A stretch of DNA of 64,000 bases from Streptomyces sp. Go-475 (GTDB lineage: Bacteria > Actinomycetota > Actinomycetes > Streptomycetales > Streptomycetaceae): positions 2,957,501-3,021,500 of the forward strand of contig NZ_CP026121.1 of the NCBI RefSeq assembly GCF_003330845.1, given 5' to 3'. Below the pieces are notes generated by a model. That model ran no database searches, was not told the origin of the DNA, and saw only the letters and a program-made list of their open reading frames with translations. This document shows positions 1-8,218 of this stretch, in pieces (within the stretch, counting starts at the first letter, position 1; every line of letters begins with the position of its first letter). Made by a program: the position numbers and the translations under genes.

Positions 1-403
1 CCGCCGGACGGCCGGGGCGCCCGGCGGGGGTGATCTTGTTGTGTCCTGCCCCGTGCGGCAGCACGATCACAGGACTCTGCAGTTCGTGGAGGCTGCCGTG
101 GCTGGCGGCCAGCGCCAGGTCGAAGCCGGTCTGCACGGCCTGGCTCCATGGCATCACCAGGCCGCCCAGCTGTTCCAGGAACTCGGACACGCCGTTGCCG
201 AACACGTCGGGTGCCTGGGTGAAGATCGTCTGCACCCTGATGTCGCCTTCCAGCAGGCGTATCGCGTCGAGCAGCCGCTGCCCGGATATCACCGTGTGCA
301 CCACGACCAGGACCCGCCTGCGGGTCCGTCGGGTGGCCCAGCGCTCGACGTCCAGCCGCACCGGCACGTGACGCCAGTGGGGTTCGGGCACTGTCACACT
401 CAT
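1..403 (-). CDS. Partial conserved streptomycete protein of unknown function (GT-B-like)
   Basis: Left-edge fragment: only the first 134 codons lie in the window and the frame is still open at base 1. ATG at 403 follows a GGGGGAC ribosome binding site. The protein opens with a Rossmann-like strand-loop (VLVVVHTVISGQRLLDAI, about residues 31-48) and later contains LPHGAGHNK. This pattern is known from Streptomyces proteins that resemble CDP-glycerol glycerophosphotransferase or nucleotide-sugar enzymes and often sit beside SARP regulators. There is no signal peptide or membrane segment in the visible part. It is transcribed away from the SARP gene across a 267-bp shared upstream region, so it may be a target of that regulator (inference). 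The catalytic function is unknown. Confidence 0.7.
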   Translation of the reverse strand, partial: MSVTVPEPHWRHVPVRLDVERWATRRTRRRVLVVVHTVISGQRLLDAIRLLEGDIRVQTIFTQAPDVFGNGVSEFLEQLGGLVMPWSQAVQTGFDLALAASHGSLHELQSPVIVLPHGAGHNKITPAGRPGRPA

Positions 404-670
404 CGTTGTTGTCCCCCGGATTCTCGTGCATGCCTTCACGACCGCGGCCCCGCGCGATCGATGACAGAGGCGTGCCCCGGGGGCTGGATGCTCGGCTTGC
501 AGGAATCCTGCACTCCTGTGGACCCATGCTGTGCACCGGTTCCGTGCGCCCCATCGCGCTCCAGTGCGCCCCTGTCTCCCCCGGGGCACCCCGCAGAACA
601 GTGGATCGGGTGCCGCACACACAGGCGGGAACTGCCGACACGGCAGGAAGAAGCACACCCGGCGGGGGTG

Positions 671-3600
671 ATGGTGGAACTTCTTGCTCTGGGACCTCTC
701 GAACTGTGGCAGGGTCCGCAGCAGTACGAGCTGGGATCCGTGAAGGAGCGCTGCCTGCTGGCGGCGTTGGTGCACGCCCGGGGCGAGCCGGTCTCCGTGG
801 ACACGCTGATGGACCGGGTGTGGAACGGCGATCCGCCGCCCACCGCCACGGAGACCCTGCACAGTTACCTCTCCCGGCTGCGCAGCCGATTACGCAGGAC
901 CGTGGGCGACGACCTGGCCCAGGTGGTCCGCCCGTCACCCCGGCTGTACCAGCTGCGGGCCGACCCTGAGGACATCGACCTGCTGCGCTTCCAGCGGCTG
1001 CGGACGGACGCGGCGGCCGCGGCGGCGCGGGGTGACCAGGAGCTGGCGATCGGGCTGCTGCGCACCGCCGAGGCACTGTGGCGCGGCGAGCCGCTGACCG
1101 AGTTCGCGGGCAACGCCTGGGCGCTGTCGGCGCGGGCCCGGCTGACCGAGGAGCACCGCCGGGTCCGCGAGGAGCGGATCGCCCTGGAACTGGAGTTGGG
1201 CCGGCACGCGGACCTCGTCGGCGAGCTTCAGGAGCTCGCGTCGCAGAACCCCTTCGCCCAGCAGGTGGTCGGCTCGCTGATGCTGGCGCTGTACCGCTCC
1301 GGGCGCCACGACGAGGCGCTCGCCGTCTTCCGGCACACCCGCGAGAAGCTGCACGAGAGCCAGGGCATCGAGCCGGGCGCGGAGCTCCAGGAACTCCACC
1401 TCCGCATGCTCGAACAGGACCACACCCTGCTGAACACCCGGCCCGCCCCCGTCACGGCGCCACCCCGGCCACAGCCACAGCCGCAGCCGCAGCCGCAGCC
1501 GCAGCCGCGCAACTGCCTGCCCCGGGACACACGGGACTTCACCGGCCGGGCCGCCGAACTGCGCATCCTGCTCGACACCTCGGACGCCGACGACAGCGCG
1601 GTGAACGCCCTGCCGGTCACGGTCGTCCACGGCATGCCGGGCATCGGCAAGACGGCGCTGGCCGTGCACGCGGGGCACCTCCTGGGCCCGTCGTATCCGG
1701 ACGGCCGGTTCTACGTGGACCTGCGGGGGTACAGCAGCGAGCGGCCGCTCGACCCGGCGGAGGCACTGGCCGTCCTGCTGCACTCGGCGGGCTGGTCCGG
1801 TGAGCTGCCGGCCACTGCGGCCGAGCGGGCGGCGAGGTGGCGGGAGTGGATGGCGCGGCACCGCGCGCTCGTGGTGCTCGACAACGCCCGGGACGCCGGC
1901 CAGGTCGAGCCCCTGCTGCCGGGGAACCCGGCCTGCCGTGCCATCGTGACCACCCGGAGCCGGCTGGCCCGTCTCGAGGGCGCCTCGTCCCTGCGGGTGG
2001 AGGCGCTGTCCCGGGCGGAGGCGGCCGCGCTGTTCACCCGGATCGTCGGTGCCTCCCGCGCGTCCGCGGAGCCGGAAGCCTTGGAGCAGGTCGTCGAGGC
2101 GTGCGGCGGCCACCCCCTGGCCGTGCAACTGCTGGCGAGCCGGTTGCGCTACCGGGAGGCGTGGGCCGTCCAGGACCTGCTCGACCGGCTGATCCACACG
2201 ACCGATCCGCTGACGGAGTTCGACGGCCTGATCACGGCGGTCTTCCAGCTCTCGTACGACGAACTCAGCGGCCCCGCCCAGCGGTTGCTGCGCCGCCTCG
2301 CCCTGCACGCCGGCTCCGACATCACCCTCCCGGCGGCGGCCGCGCTGGCCGGTCCGGCCTACGGCAGACGGACGGAGCTGCTGGAGCGCTGCGTCGAGGA
2401 GCTGCTCGACGCCGGCCTCCTGGAGGAGCCGGTCCGCGGCCGCTACCGGCTGCACGACCTGACCCGGGCCTTCAGCGCGGGGCTCGGCTCGCGCACCGAT
2501 CCGGAGGAGGTCCGGCACGCGGCGGTCGGCCGTCTCCTCTCCTACCACCTCACCACGGCCCACCGCACCGACCGCCTGGCCCGTCCCCACCGCCGCGCGC
2601 TACGGCTGAGCCCGGACCGGGAATCCCCCTACGCTTCGGACTTCTCCGATGTGGACGAGGCGTCCGTGTGGCTCACGGTGGAGCGCGCCAACCTCCTCGC
2701 GGCCGCGCGGACGGCCGCGGCGGGGCATCCCGAGTACGCGGCGCTGTTCCCGAGTGTCCTGGCGAGGTCCCTCAAGCTGTGGGGGACGTGGGACGTGGCG
2801 GCGGAGCTCTTCGACGCGGCCGTCCCCGTCCTGCGCGCCCAGGGCGACCGCGCCGCCCTCGCCCGCACCCTGACCGACCGCGCGGACCTGCTGGCGCAGC
2901 TGAACCACGCCGAGGCCCTGCGCTGCGCGACCGAGGCCCTGTCGCTCTACGAGGACCTCGGCGACACCGGCGGCCGGGCCGACGCGCTCCTCCAGTCGGG
3001 CCGCGCCCATCTCGCCGCAGGGCACGGCGGGACGGCCCTGCGCGTCCTCGAACAGTCACTGGCGCTGTACCGGGAGGTCGGCGACCGCTCGGGAGAGGCC
3101 GACTGCCTCAATGTGCAGGGGGCCGCGCTGCACTACGCGGGGCAGTACGAGGAGGCCCTCCACCGGGTCCAGCTCATGCAGGGCATCTACGAGGCGCTGC
3201 CCGACCCCTACGGCCTGGCCCAGGCGCTCAACAACCGCGGCGAACTCCACTACCTCCAGGGGCGCTACGACGACGCCCGCGACTGCTACGAACGGTCGCT
3301 GGCCCTGATGCGGCAGCACGGCGGCCGGCAGGAGCTCGCCATCCTCGACACCAATCTCGGCGCCGTCCACCAGGCGGCCGGGCGGACGGACCGGGCCCTG
3401 GCCTGCTACCAGCGGGCCCTGGCCGCCCACCGGGCCGGCGGCGACGCCCTGGGCGAGGCCGACGTGCTGATCAGCATGGGGATGGCCCACGCCCGGTCGG
3501 GCCGCGGGGGCGAGGCGCTGCGGCACTTCACCCTGGCGGAACAGGTCGCCACCAGCATCGACAACCCGTACGAGAAGCTGCGCGCGCTGATCGGCGCGGC

Positions 3601-3925
3601 GGACGTGCAACGGGAGTCGGGCCGCCTCGACATCGCGCGCCGGGGGTACGAGCGCGCGCTCGAGGCGGCCGGGAGCACCGACTTCCCGCTGGGCCGCGCC
3701 CACGCGCTGGCGGGCCTCGCCCGGACGGCGGCCCTGCACCCGCGCGGCGCCCGCAAGGCCCGCGCGTACGGCGAGCGGGCGGTGGCTCTCTACCGGCGCC
3801 TCGGCGCCGTCACGGATGCGGAGAATCTGCTCCGGGTGCTGGTGTCACCACATCCAGCGGGACACGACCAGCACTCCGTAGGTGACGCTCAGGACATGGA
3901 CGGATGCGAACAAAAGCCGCGCTGA
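671..3925 (+). CDS. SARP-type regulator with BTAD, NB-ARC and TPR domains (AfsR-like)
   Basis: Cytoplasmic transcription activator of 1084 residues, comparable to AfsR. Residues 1-95 form the OmpR-type winged helix (MVELLALGPLELW, then SRLRSRLRR), 96-245 the BTAD all-helical domain, and 265-280 a Pro-Gln repeat linker. From about 300 there is an NB-ARC ATPase with P-loop GMPGIGKT (321-328), a Walker B-like VVLDNARD and a GxP-like CGGHPLAV near 478. The C-terminal third is TPR repeats, for example around 740-1060. ATG 671 was chosen because homology starts exactly there; the frame is open far upstream but reads as antisense to the divergent gene. Codon 74 (890-892) is TTA, rare in Streptomyces, so translation probably depends on the bldA tRNA. 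Targets are unknown; the divergent gene is one candidate. Confidence 0.9.
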   Translation: MVELLALGPLELWQGPQQYELGSVKERCLLAALVHARGEPVSVDTLMDRVWNGDPPPTATETLHSYLSRLRSRLRRTVGDDLAQVVRPSPRLYQLRADPEDIDLLRFQRLRTDAAAAAARGDQELAIGLLRTAEALWRGEPLTEFAGNAWALSARARLTEEHRRVREERIALELELGRHADLVGELQELASQNPFAQQVVGSLMLALYRSGRHDEALAVFRHTREKLHESQGIEPGAELQELHLRMLEQDHTLLNTRPAPVTAPPRPQPQPQPQPQPQPRNCLPRDTRDFTGRAAELRILLDTSDADDSAVNALPVTVVHGMPGIGKTALAVHAGHLLGPSYPDGRFYVDLRGYSSERPLDPAEALAVLLHSAGWSGELPATAAERAARWREWMARHRALVVLDNARDAGQVEPLLPGNPACRAIVTTRSRLARLEGASSLRVEALSRAEAAALFTRIVGASRASAEPEALEQVVEACGGHPLAVQLLASRLRYREAWAVQDLLDRLIHTTDPLTEFDGLITAVFQLSYDELSGPAQRLLRRLALHAGSDITLPAAAALAGPAYGRRTELLERCVEELLDAGLLEEPVRGRYRLHDLTRAFSAGLGSRTDPEEVRHAAVGRLLSYHLTTAHRTDRLARPHRRALRLSPDRESPYASDFSDVDEASVWLTVERANLLAAARTAAAGHPEYAALFPSVLARSLKLWGTWDVAAELFDAAVPVLRAQGDRAALARTLTDRADLLAQLNHAEALRCATEALSLYEDLGDTGGRADALLQSGRAHLAAGHGGTALRVLEQSLALYREVGDRSGEADCLNVQGAALHYAGQYEEALHRVQLMQGIYEALPDPYGLAQALNNRGELHYLQGRYDDARDCYERSLALMRQHGGRQELAILDTNLGAVHQAAGRTDRALACYQRALAAHRAGGDALGEADVLISMGMAHARSGRGGEALRHFTLAEQVATSIDNPYEKLRALIGAADVQRESGRLDIARRGYERALEAAGSTDFPLGRAHALAGLARTAALHPRGARKARAYGERAVALYRRLGAVTDAENLLRVLVSPHPAGHDQHSVGDAQDMDGCEQKPR
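1466..1507 (+). repeat. In-frame CAG/CCG repeat encoding a Pro-Gln linker
   Basis: A run of alternating proline and glutamine codons (cca-cag, ccg-cag) encodes the linker between the BTAD and NB-ARC domains of the SARP regulator. The 6-bp unit means length changes stay in frame, so it is a length-variable hinge rather than a switch. Confidence 0.75.
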
Positions 3926-4079
3926 CGTCTTCACTCGTTCCTCGGGGGCTGTTGGTTCGGATGGGAAGTGTGCGGGTGATGATCACCCGACATCGGCACC
4001 GAACCGTAGCCGAGACCGGAGGGACACGCGCGCGCGTTTGATAAAGGAACGCCCATGCGGTAAAGGTGAGTTGACGTCT

Positions 4080-4526
4080 TCAGTCTCGTTCGTGCGAAGA
4101 CGGGCCACCGGAGCTGTGGAACGTCAGCCCGGAGAAGCTCTGCCCCTGCACGACCGGCCCGTGCTGCACGCCGCCGCTGATGCTGTTGCGCACCGAGACC
4201 GACGGCTCCCCGCCCTCCCGCGGGTCCAGCTCCGCCAGCAGCGACCTGAGTTCCTCGGCGGCCCGGGGGTCGGCTTCCAGCGCACGGCGCAGCCGGGTCC
4301 GCCACTCCGCCTCGACACCGGCCGCGGCGTCTTCGTCCCGCGCGTCCCGGGCCGCCGCCAACTCCGCCTGCGCGGACCGCAGTTCCTCCTCCACCGCGCC
4401 GTCGTCACCGCGCCGCGCGAAGAACCGCGCCACGCGGTCGCGCGCCGCTGTCCAGCTGTCCGACACCATGAGCCCGACCAGGGTCGTGGCCCCGGACGCG
4501 GCCAGTGCCGCAAGCTCAGCCTCCAC
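4080..4526 (-). CDS. Small helical protein with C-terminal RHIM/BASS-like amyloid motif
   Basis: 148-residue protein starting at GTG 4526 behind an AGGGGGG ribosome binding site. The first 40 residues are a hydrophobic, helical block (LAALAASGATTLVGLMVSDS) and 45-100 is a charged Ala/Glu/Arg helical region likely to form a coiled coil. The tail from about residue 114 is Gly/Asn/Gln/Val-rich (NSISGGVQHGPVVQG, then SGLTFH). This arrangement matches my recollection of actinobacterial Bell-domain proteins that end in a BASS (RHIM-like) amyloid-signalling motif; the family assignment is inference without a profile search. It converges on the SARP/NB-ARC gene and lies head-to-head with the dehydrogenase. 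No signal peptide, so it acts in the cytoplasm or at the membrane face. It could alternatively be an uncharacterised membrane-associated protein. Confidence 0.65.
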   Translation of the reverse strand: MEAELAALAASGATTLVGLMVSDSWTAARDRVARFFARRGDDGAVEEELRSAQAELAAARDARDEDAAAGVEAEWRTRLRRALEADPRAAEELRSLLAELDPREGGEPSVSVRNSISGGVQHGPVVQGQSFSGLTFHSSGGPSSHERD

Positions 4527-4648
4527 TGCGCCCCCCTGCGCTGGTGCTTCCTTGCCCCGGTGACAGCCACGGTAGGCAGCCCGCGGGGGATTCGGTAGCC
4601 CGTCGTAGAGTCGGTGTCCCGAGGTCCGGCCCGAGAGAGGGGGACGAC

Positions 4649-5608
4649 GTGCGGCTGCGCTGTGCTGTGCTGAACGACTTTCAGAAGGTGGCGACCGAGG
4701 TCGCCGACTGGTCGGTGGTCGCGGACGACGTGGAGGTCGTCTGCTTCGACAGCCACATCGACGGCGAGGACGCCCTCGCCGCGGCCCTGGCCGACTTCGA
4801 CATCGTGGTGACCGTGCGCGAGCGCGTACCGTTCCCCGGTTCACTGATCGCCCGGCTGCCGCGGCTGAAACTGCTCGTCGCCTCCGGCATGCGCAACTCG
4901 GTCATCGACTACGCGGCCGCCGAGGCGCACGGCGTCACGGTCTGCGGCACGGCCAGCTCCTCCACCCCGCCGGTCGAACTGACCTGGGCGCTGCTGCTCG
5001 GCCTCGCCCGCGGCATCGTCGAGGAGAGCACCGCCCTGCGCTCCGGCGGCCGCTGGCAGAGCACCGTCGGCGCCGACCTGCACGGCCGTCGTCTGGGGCT
5101 CCTCGGTCTGGGGAAGATCGGCAGCCGGGTCGCCCAGGTCGGCCTCGCCTTCGGCATGCGGGTCGGCGCCTGGAGCCAGAACCTCACCCGGGAGCGGGCC
5201 GAGGAGGTCGGCGTGGAACTCGCCGCCTCCAAGGAGCAGTTGCTGGCCGACAGCGACTTCGTGTCGGTCCACCTCGCGCTGAGCGACCGCACCCGCGGCC
5301 TGCTCGGGCCCGCCGAACTCGCCCTGCTCAAGCCGACCGCCTACCTGGTCAACACCTCGCGCGCGGCGATCGTCGACCAGGACGCCCTGCTCGACGCCCT
5401 GCACGCCGGCCGTATCGCCGGTGCCGGCGTGGACGTCTTCGACATCGAGCCCCTCCCCGCCGGGCACCCGATGCGCACGGCTCCCCGCCTCCTCGCCACC
5501 CCGCACCTCGGTTACGTCTCCCGCGCCAACTACGCGACCTACTACGGGCAGGCCGTGGAGGACATCCGCGCCTTCCTCGACGGCGCTCCGGTACGACGGC
5601 TCCCCTGA
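4649..5608 (+). CDS. D-isomer-specific 2-hydroxyacid dehydrogenase family protein
   Basis: 319 residues, NAD(P)-dependent oxidoreductase of the D-2-hydroxyacid dehydrogenase family (phosphoglycerate/glyoxylate/formate dehydrogenase group). The nucleotide-binding loop GLGKIG lies near residues 151-156. The catalytic triad is visible: Arg238 in NTSRA, Glu267 in DIEPLP and His286 in TPHLGY. GTG 4649 follows a purine-rich GAGAGAGGGGGA site and gives the expected N-terminus LRCAVLNDF. The real substrate cannot be read from the sequence; homologues in Streptomyces are often annotated only at family level. It stands alone, with a 122-bp divergent gap to the small amyloid-tail gene and a sporulation-type gene downstream. 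Confidence 0.9.
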   Translation: MRLRCAVLNDFQKVATEVADWSVVADDVEVVCFDSHIDGEDALAAALADFDIVVTVRERVPFPGSLIARLPRLKLLVASGMRNSVIDYAAAEAHGVTVCGTASSSTPPVELTWALLLGLARGIVEESTALRSGGRWQSTVGADLHGRRLGLLGLGKIGSRVAQVGLAFGMRVGAWSQNLTRERAEEVGVELAASKEQLLADSDFVSVHLALSDRTRGLLGPAELALLKPTAYLVNTSRAAIVDQDALLDALHAGRIAGAGVDVFDIEPLPAGHPMRTAPRLLATPHLGYVSRANYATYYGQAVEDIRAFLDGAPVRRLP

Positions 5609-5655
5609 CCGGCTCCGCCGACCGCCTTCAGGACGGGTGATCCGGCCGTGATCGC

Positions 5656-5683
5656 CGTGACCCTCGGTGAACGGGCGCGTTGA
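5656..5683 (+). promoter_or_regulatory. Putative sigma-BldN promoter of the first chaplin gene
   Basis: CGTGAC (5656-5661) and CGTTGA (5678-5683) are separated by exactly 16 bp, matching the reported sigma-BldN consensus CGTAAC-N16-CGTTGA at 11 of 12 positions. The predicted start site lies about 50 bp before the chaplin start codon at 5741. Confidence 0.6.
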
Positions 5684-5740
5684 ACGGGGAGTGCGGCGCG
5701 CCTCCTGCCGCCGTGCTCACCGAGTCAGAAGGAGAACGTG

Positions 5741-6022
5741 ATGTCTCGCATCGCGAAGGCAGCCGGTGTCGCGCTCGGCACGGGTGCCGTGGTGGTCAGC
5801 GGAGCCGGTCTGGCCCTGGCCGACGCGGGCGCCCAGGGCAAGGCCGTCGGGTCGCCGGGCGTCCTGTCGGGCAACATCCTGCAGGTCCCGGTCCACGTGC
5901 CGATCAACCTCTGCGGCAACACGGTCAACATCGTGGGCCTGCTGAACCCGGCGTTCGGCAACGAGTGCGAAAACAAGGACGACCACAAGGGCCACCACGG
6001 TGGCTACGGGTACGGCCACTGA
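5741..6022 (+). CDS. chpG: Short chaplin with His/Gly-rich tail (ChpG-like)
   Basis: 93-residue exported amyloid-forming surface protein that helps coat aerial hyphae and lower water surface tension. A Sec signal peptide covers residues 1-27 (ends GLALA, cut before DAGAQ). The mature chaplin domain follows, with the family block SPGVLSGN, two cysteines (58 and 76) in NLCGNTV and GNECEN, and alternating hydrophobic residues between them. ATG 5741 is preferred over GTG 5738 because GGAG at 5731-5734 is better spaced. The tail after Cys76 (DDHKGHHGGYGYGH) is unusual for a short chaplin: five His plus Tyr/Gly. Its position beside melC suggests ChpG. A sigma-BldN-like promoter lies upstream and a strong hairpin downstream. 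Confidence 0.92.
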   Translation: MSRIAKAAGVALGTGAVVVSGAGLALADAGAQGKAVGSPGVLSGNILQVPVHVPINLCGNTVNIVGLLNPAFGNECENKDDHKGHHGGYGYGH

Positions 6023-6047
6023 TCACTGCGCACCCCCGCGCACCCAC

Positions 6048-6082
6048 GGAGAGCCCCGGCACGTCGAGCGCCGGGGCTCTCC
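6048..6082 (+). terminator. Hairpin terminator after chpG
   Basis: A 13-bp perfect stem GGAGAGCCCCGGC / GCCGGGGCTCTCC with a 9-nt loop lies between the convergent chaplin and tyrosinase genes and can serve both. There is no U-tract, as is common in Streptomyces. Confidence 0.75.
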
Positions 6083-6126
6083 GCATGAGCCGTACGACCG
6101 GCCGACGCCGCGCCACCGGCAGCGGC

Positions 6127-6993
6127 TCACGCGTACCGGTAGATCCGCTCGTGGTCCTCCAGCTGGTCCGGCGTCACGTCCCACGGCGGCAGCTTCTCGT
6201 GCCGCGCCACCACCCGCCGGTACTGCGCGCTGTCCGGTCCCGGCGGCTTCGCCGGCAGGTAGCGGTGGTTGCGGTGGCGCCGCTGCCAGCGGGACCACAC
6301 CAGGTCGATGAAGGCGTGGTGCAGCCAGAAGACCGGGTCGTTGACGGACGCGCCGCCGACCATGACCCCGCCGACCCAGCGGTGCACGCGGTTGTGGTTG
6401 TACCAGGAGGCGCTGCCCCGCCCGCTCCCCCACCCCTCCAGCTTGTTGCGGAAGCCCTTGCCCGCCGTCGAGTCCCAGGGCGAGACGTCGTACACCGGGT
6501 CCTTCAGGGCCCATTCCAGCTCGCTCCTGGTGGGCAGCTTGATCGGGTCGCGGGCGCGGCCGAGGTCCCGGGTGAGGAACTCCTCGTCGGTCACGCCCTC
6601 CCTGATGGTCCAGTTGCCCTCCGCGTAGGCGAACGGCCCGGTCGTCACCTGGCGGTCGGAGCGCCGCCCGTTGCCGCCGAGGAGGTCGGCGGTCCAGGGC
6701 ACCGACGTGGTCGTGCGGTCGCGCGTCCAGTCCCAGTACGGCACGGACACCGACGCGTCGACCCGGCGCAGCGCCTTCTCCAGCTCCAGCAGGAACTGCC
6801 GGTGCCAGGGCAGGAAGGAGGGCGCCATGTGGGCCGTGCGCAGGCCGTCCTCGCCGTCGGCGGTGTAGTACTCGATGTGCGTGCGCACGAACTCGTCGTA
6901 CTCGCCCCGCCGCTTCACCTCCAGCATCGCCTTGACGAACCGGCGCCTCTCGGTGCGCGTCAGGGTGCTGACGTCCTTACGCGTGTACGCCAT
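6127..6993 (-). CDS. melC2: Tyrosinase (monophenol oxidase), type-3 copper enzyme
   Basis: 288 residues, about the family length (270-290). Oxidises tyrosine and o-diphenols to quinones, the first step of melanin formation. CuA ligands are visible at His39 (RTHIEYY), His55 (TAHMAPS) and His64 (FLPWHRQF); CuB ligands lie in NHNRVH and in WLHHAF. VPYWDW and EGWGSG are family blocks. There is no signal peptide of its own: export relies on the twin-arginine signal of the partner MelC1, which also loads copper. The start at 6993 overlaps the end of melC1 (stop at 6977-6979) by 17 bp, so translation is coupled. The Tyr-rich chaplin next door is a conceivable substrate, but that is speculation. Confidence 0.95.
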   Translation of the reverse strand: MAYTRKDVSTLTRTERRRFVKAMLEVKRRGEYDEFVRTHIEYYTADGEDGLRTAHMAPSFLPWHRQFLLELEKALRRVDASVSVPYWDWTRDRTTTSVPWTADLLGGNGRRSDRQVTTGPFAYAEGNWTIREGVTDEEFLTRDLGRARDPIKLPTRSELEWALKDPVYDVSPWDSTAGKGFRNKLEGWGSGRGSASWYNHNRVHRWVGGVMVGGASVNDPVFWLHHAFIDLVWSRWQRRHRNHRYLPAKPPGPDSAQYRRVVARHEKLPPWDVTPDQLEDHERIYRYA

Positions 6994-7456
6994 GGGCTCC
7001 CCCGTCCTGGTGTCCCGGGCCGTGGCCGGGCAGGTCGCGCAGGCGCTGCCCCGGGCCCATTTCGTCGACGGCGGCGCGGGTCGCCGCCAGCGGGGTGGGA
7101 TAGGAGCGGTAGTGGTCCACCATGCTCAGCCAGCTGCCGTCGGCGCGGCGCATCAGGTGCAACGGCCGCCCGTCCACGGTGACGTGCCAGTCCACGTCAC
7201 CGACCTCCTGCTCCGGGGAGGGGATCGGCACGCCGCGGATGAGGCGGCCCCGGTAGGTCTCCTCGAACATGCCGTCACCGGCCCGCACGGCCGTGTTCTT
7301 GCCGTCGGACTCCTCGGGCCAGGCGGCCACGGCGACGGGGGCCAGCACGGCGCCGGCCGCCGCGGCCGCCAGGCCGCGCAGCACACCCCGCCGGGTGCCC
7401 GCGGCGCCCCCGTCCCCCGCCGCTCCCACCGGTACTCCACCGACGCCTACGACCAT
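6977..7456 (-). CDS. melC1: Tyrosinase copper chaperone/cofactor with Tat signal
   Basis: 159 residues. MelC1 binds apo-tyrosinase, delivers copper and carries the pair across the membrane. The N-terminus holds a twin-arginine motif TRRGVLRGL followed by an Ala-rich hydrophobic stretch ending before WPEESDGKN. The mature part has the family block EETYRGRLIRG, then DGRPLHLMRRADGSW and HYRSYPTP, and a His-rich C-terminal tail (GHGPGHQDG) suited to copper binding. ATG 7456 has a good GAGGAG ribosome binding site. It is the first gene of the melC1-melC2 operon. A hairpin just upstream (7505-7532) insulates it from the gene before it. Confidence 0.92.
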   Translation of the reverse strand: MVVGVGGVPVGAAGDGGAAGTRRGVLRGLAAAAAGAVLAPVAVAAWPEESDGKNTAVRAGDGMFEETYRGRLIRGVPIPSPEQEVGDVDWHVTVDGRPLHLMRRADGSWLSMVDHYRSYPTPLAATRAAVDEMGPGQRLRDLPGHGPGHQDGGAHGVHA

Positions 7457-7504
7457 GTCGTGCTCCTCGCTCCGCTCGGGTTGTCACTGCGGTAACAGCC
7501 CGAA

Positions 7505-7532
7505 GGCCCCCGCGGTCACCACCGCGGGGGCC
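7505..7532 (-). terminator. Hairpin terminator between exported-protein gene and melC1
   Basis: GGCCCCCGCGGT / ACCGCGGGGGCC form a 12-bp perfect stem with a 4-nt loop, 30 bp after the stop of the exported protein at 7563 and before the melC1 start. Confidence 0.75.
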
Positions 7533-7562
7533 ACACGAGAACACCCGGTACGGCCGGCCGGT

Positions 7563-8081
7563 CTACAGCCCGGGGCCGAGACCCAGGTCCGCCGTCGGCA
7601 CCGCCTGCACCACCGGGGCCAGCACGCCCACCTGCGGCAGCTGCGGCTGGGGCAGGCCGAAGCCGTCCGCGTTGGGCGAGCTGAGCGGGGCGTCGACGGA
7701 GACGCCGGGCGCGAGCGTGCGCAGGTCGGAGGCGGGGGCGTCGACGCCGACGTGGTCGAAGCCGGCGCCGAGGATGTGCGGCAGGGGCGCCCGCAGGTCG
7801 GCGCCGGGCAGTCCGCCGTGGACCGGCAGCTGGGGGATCGCCCGCTCGGGGATGAGCCGGCCCTCGACGTAACGCGGCCCGTCGGGTGAGCCCGGCATCG
7901 GCACGGGCAGTTCCCCGGTGGCCTCGGGCAGTTCCACGTTGAGGGCCTTCTCGGCGCCGCCCAGCGGCACGGGGACGGGGACCGTGCCGACCGCGGCGGC
8001 GGGGGGCGCGGCGGCGGCGCCGGCCGCGGCCGCCACACACGTGATCACTGCGGCGAGGGTTCCTCGGGTGGTCGACTTCAT
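7563..8081 (-). CDS. Exported Pro/Ala/Val-rich protein of unknown function
   Basis: 172 residues, ATG 8081 with a GAAAGGGACC ribosome binding site. A Sec signal peptide covers about residues 1-31 (MKSTTRGTLAAVITC, then an Ala run ending PPAAAVG). The mature protein has no cysteine and repeats short hydrophobic-proline blocks (VPVPVPLGG, ELPVPMPG, LPQPQLPQVG), so it is probably an extended, secreted surface protein. No family is recognised. It is one of three Ala-rich exported proteins between two chaplin genes, together with those at 8821 and 9247, which suggests a role in the aerial or spore surface (inference). It is followed by its own hairpin terminator. Confidence 0.8.
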   Translation of the reverse strand: MKSTTRGTLAAVITCVAAAAGAAAAPPAAAVGTVPVPVPLGGAEKALNVELPEATGELPVPMPGSPDGPRYVEGRLIPERAIPQLPVHGGLPGADLRAPLPHILGAGFDHVGVDAPASDLRTLAPGVSVDAPLSSPNADGFGLPQPQLPQVGVLAPVVQAVPTADLGLGPGL

Positions 8082-8218
8082 CTGGGGTACGGTCCCTTTC
8101 ACGTGTCGGGGGCTCAGCGTGCGTACCGAGTAACGAGCCGGGGAACCGCACCAGCGCACAATTCCCCCGACTGCCGCAGTAATACGACGGACCGCCCGGG
8201 CCCGGGGCGGGGTGTCCG

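Noticed and set aside
41..670. N-terminal extension of the SARP frame
   Set aside because: The frame is open but reads as noise antisense to the divergent gene; family homology begins exactly at ATG 671.
1466..1507. Proline-glutamine tract as a phase-variable switch
   Set aside because: The unit is 6 bp, so length changes cannot shift the frame.
935..2590. 551-codon open frame antisense to the SARP regulator
   Set aside because: Arg/Gly/Gln-rich antisense composition, no family, and complete overlap with a domain-supported gene.
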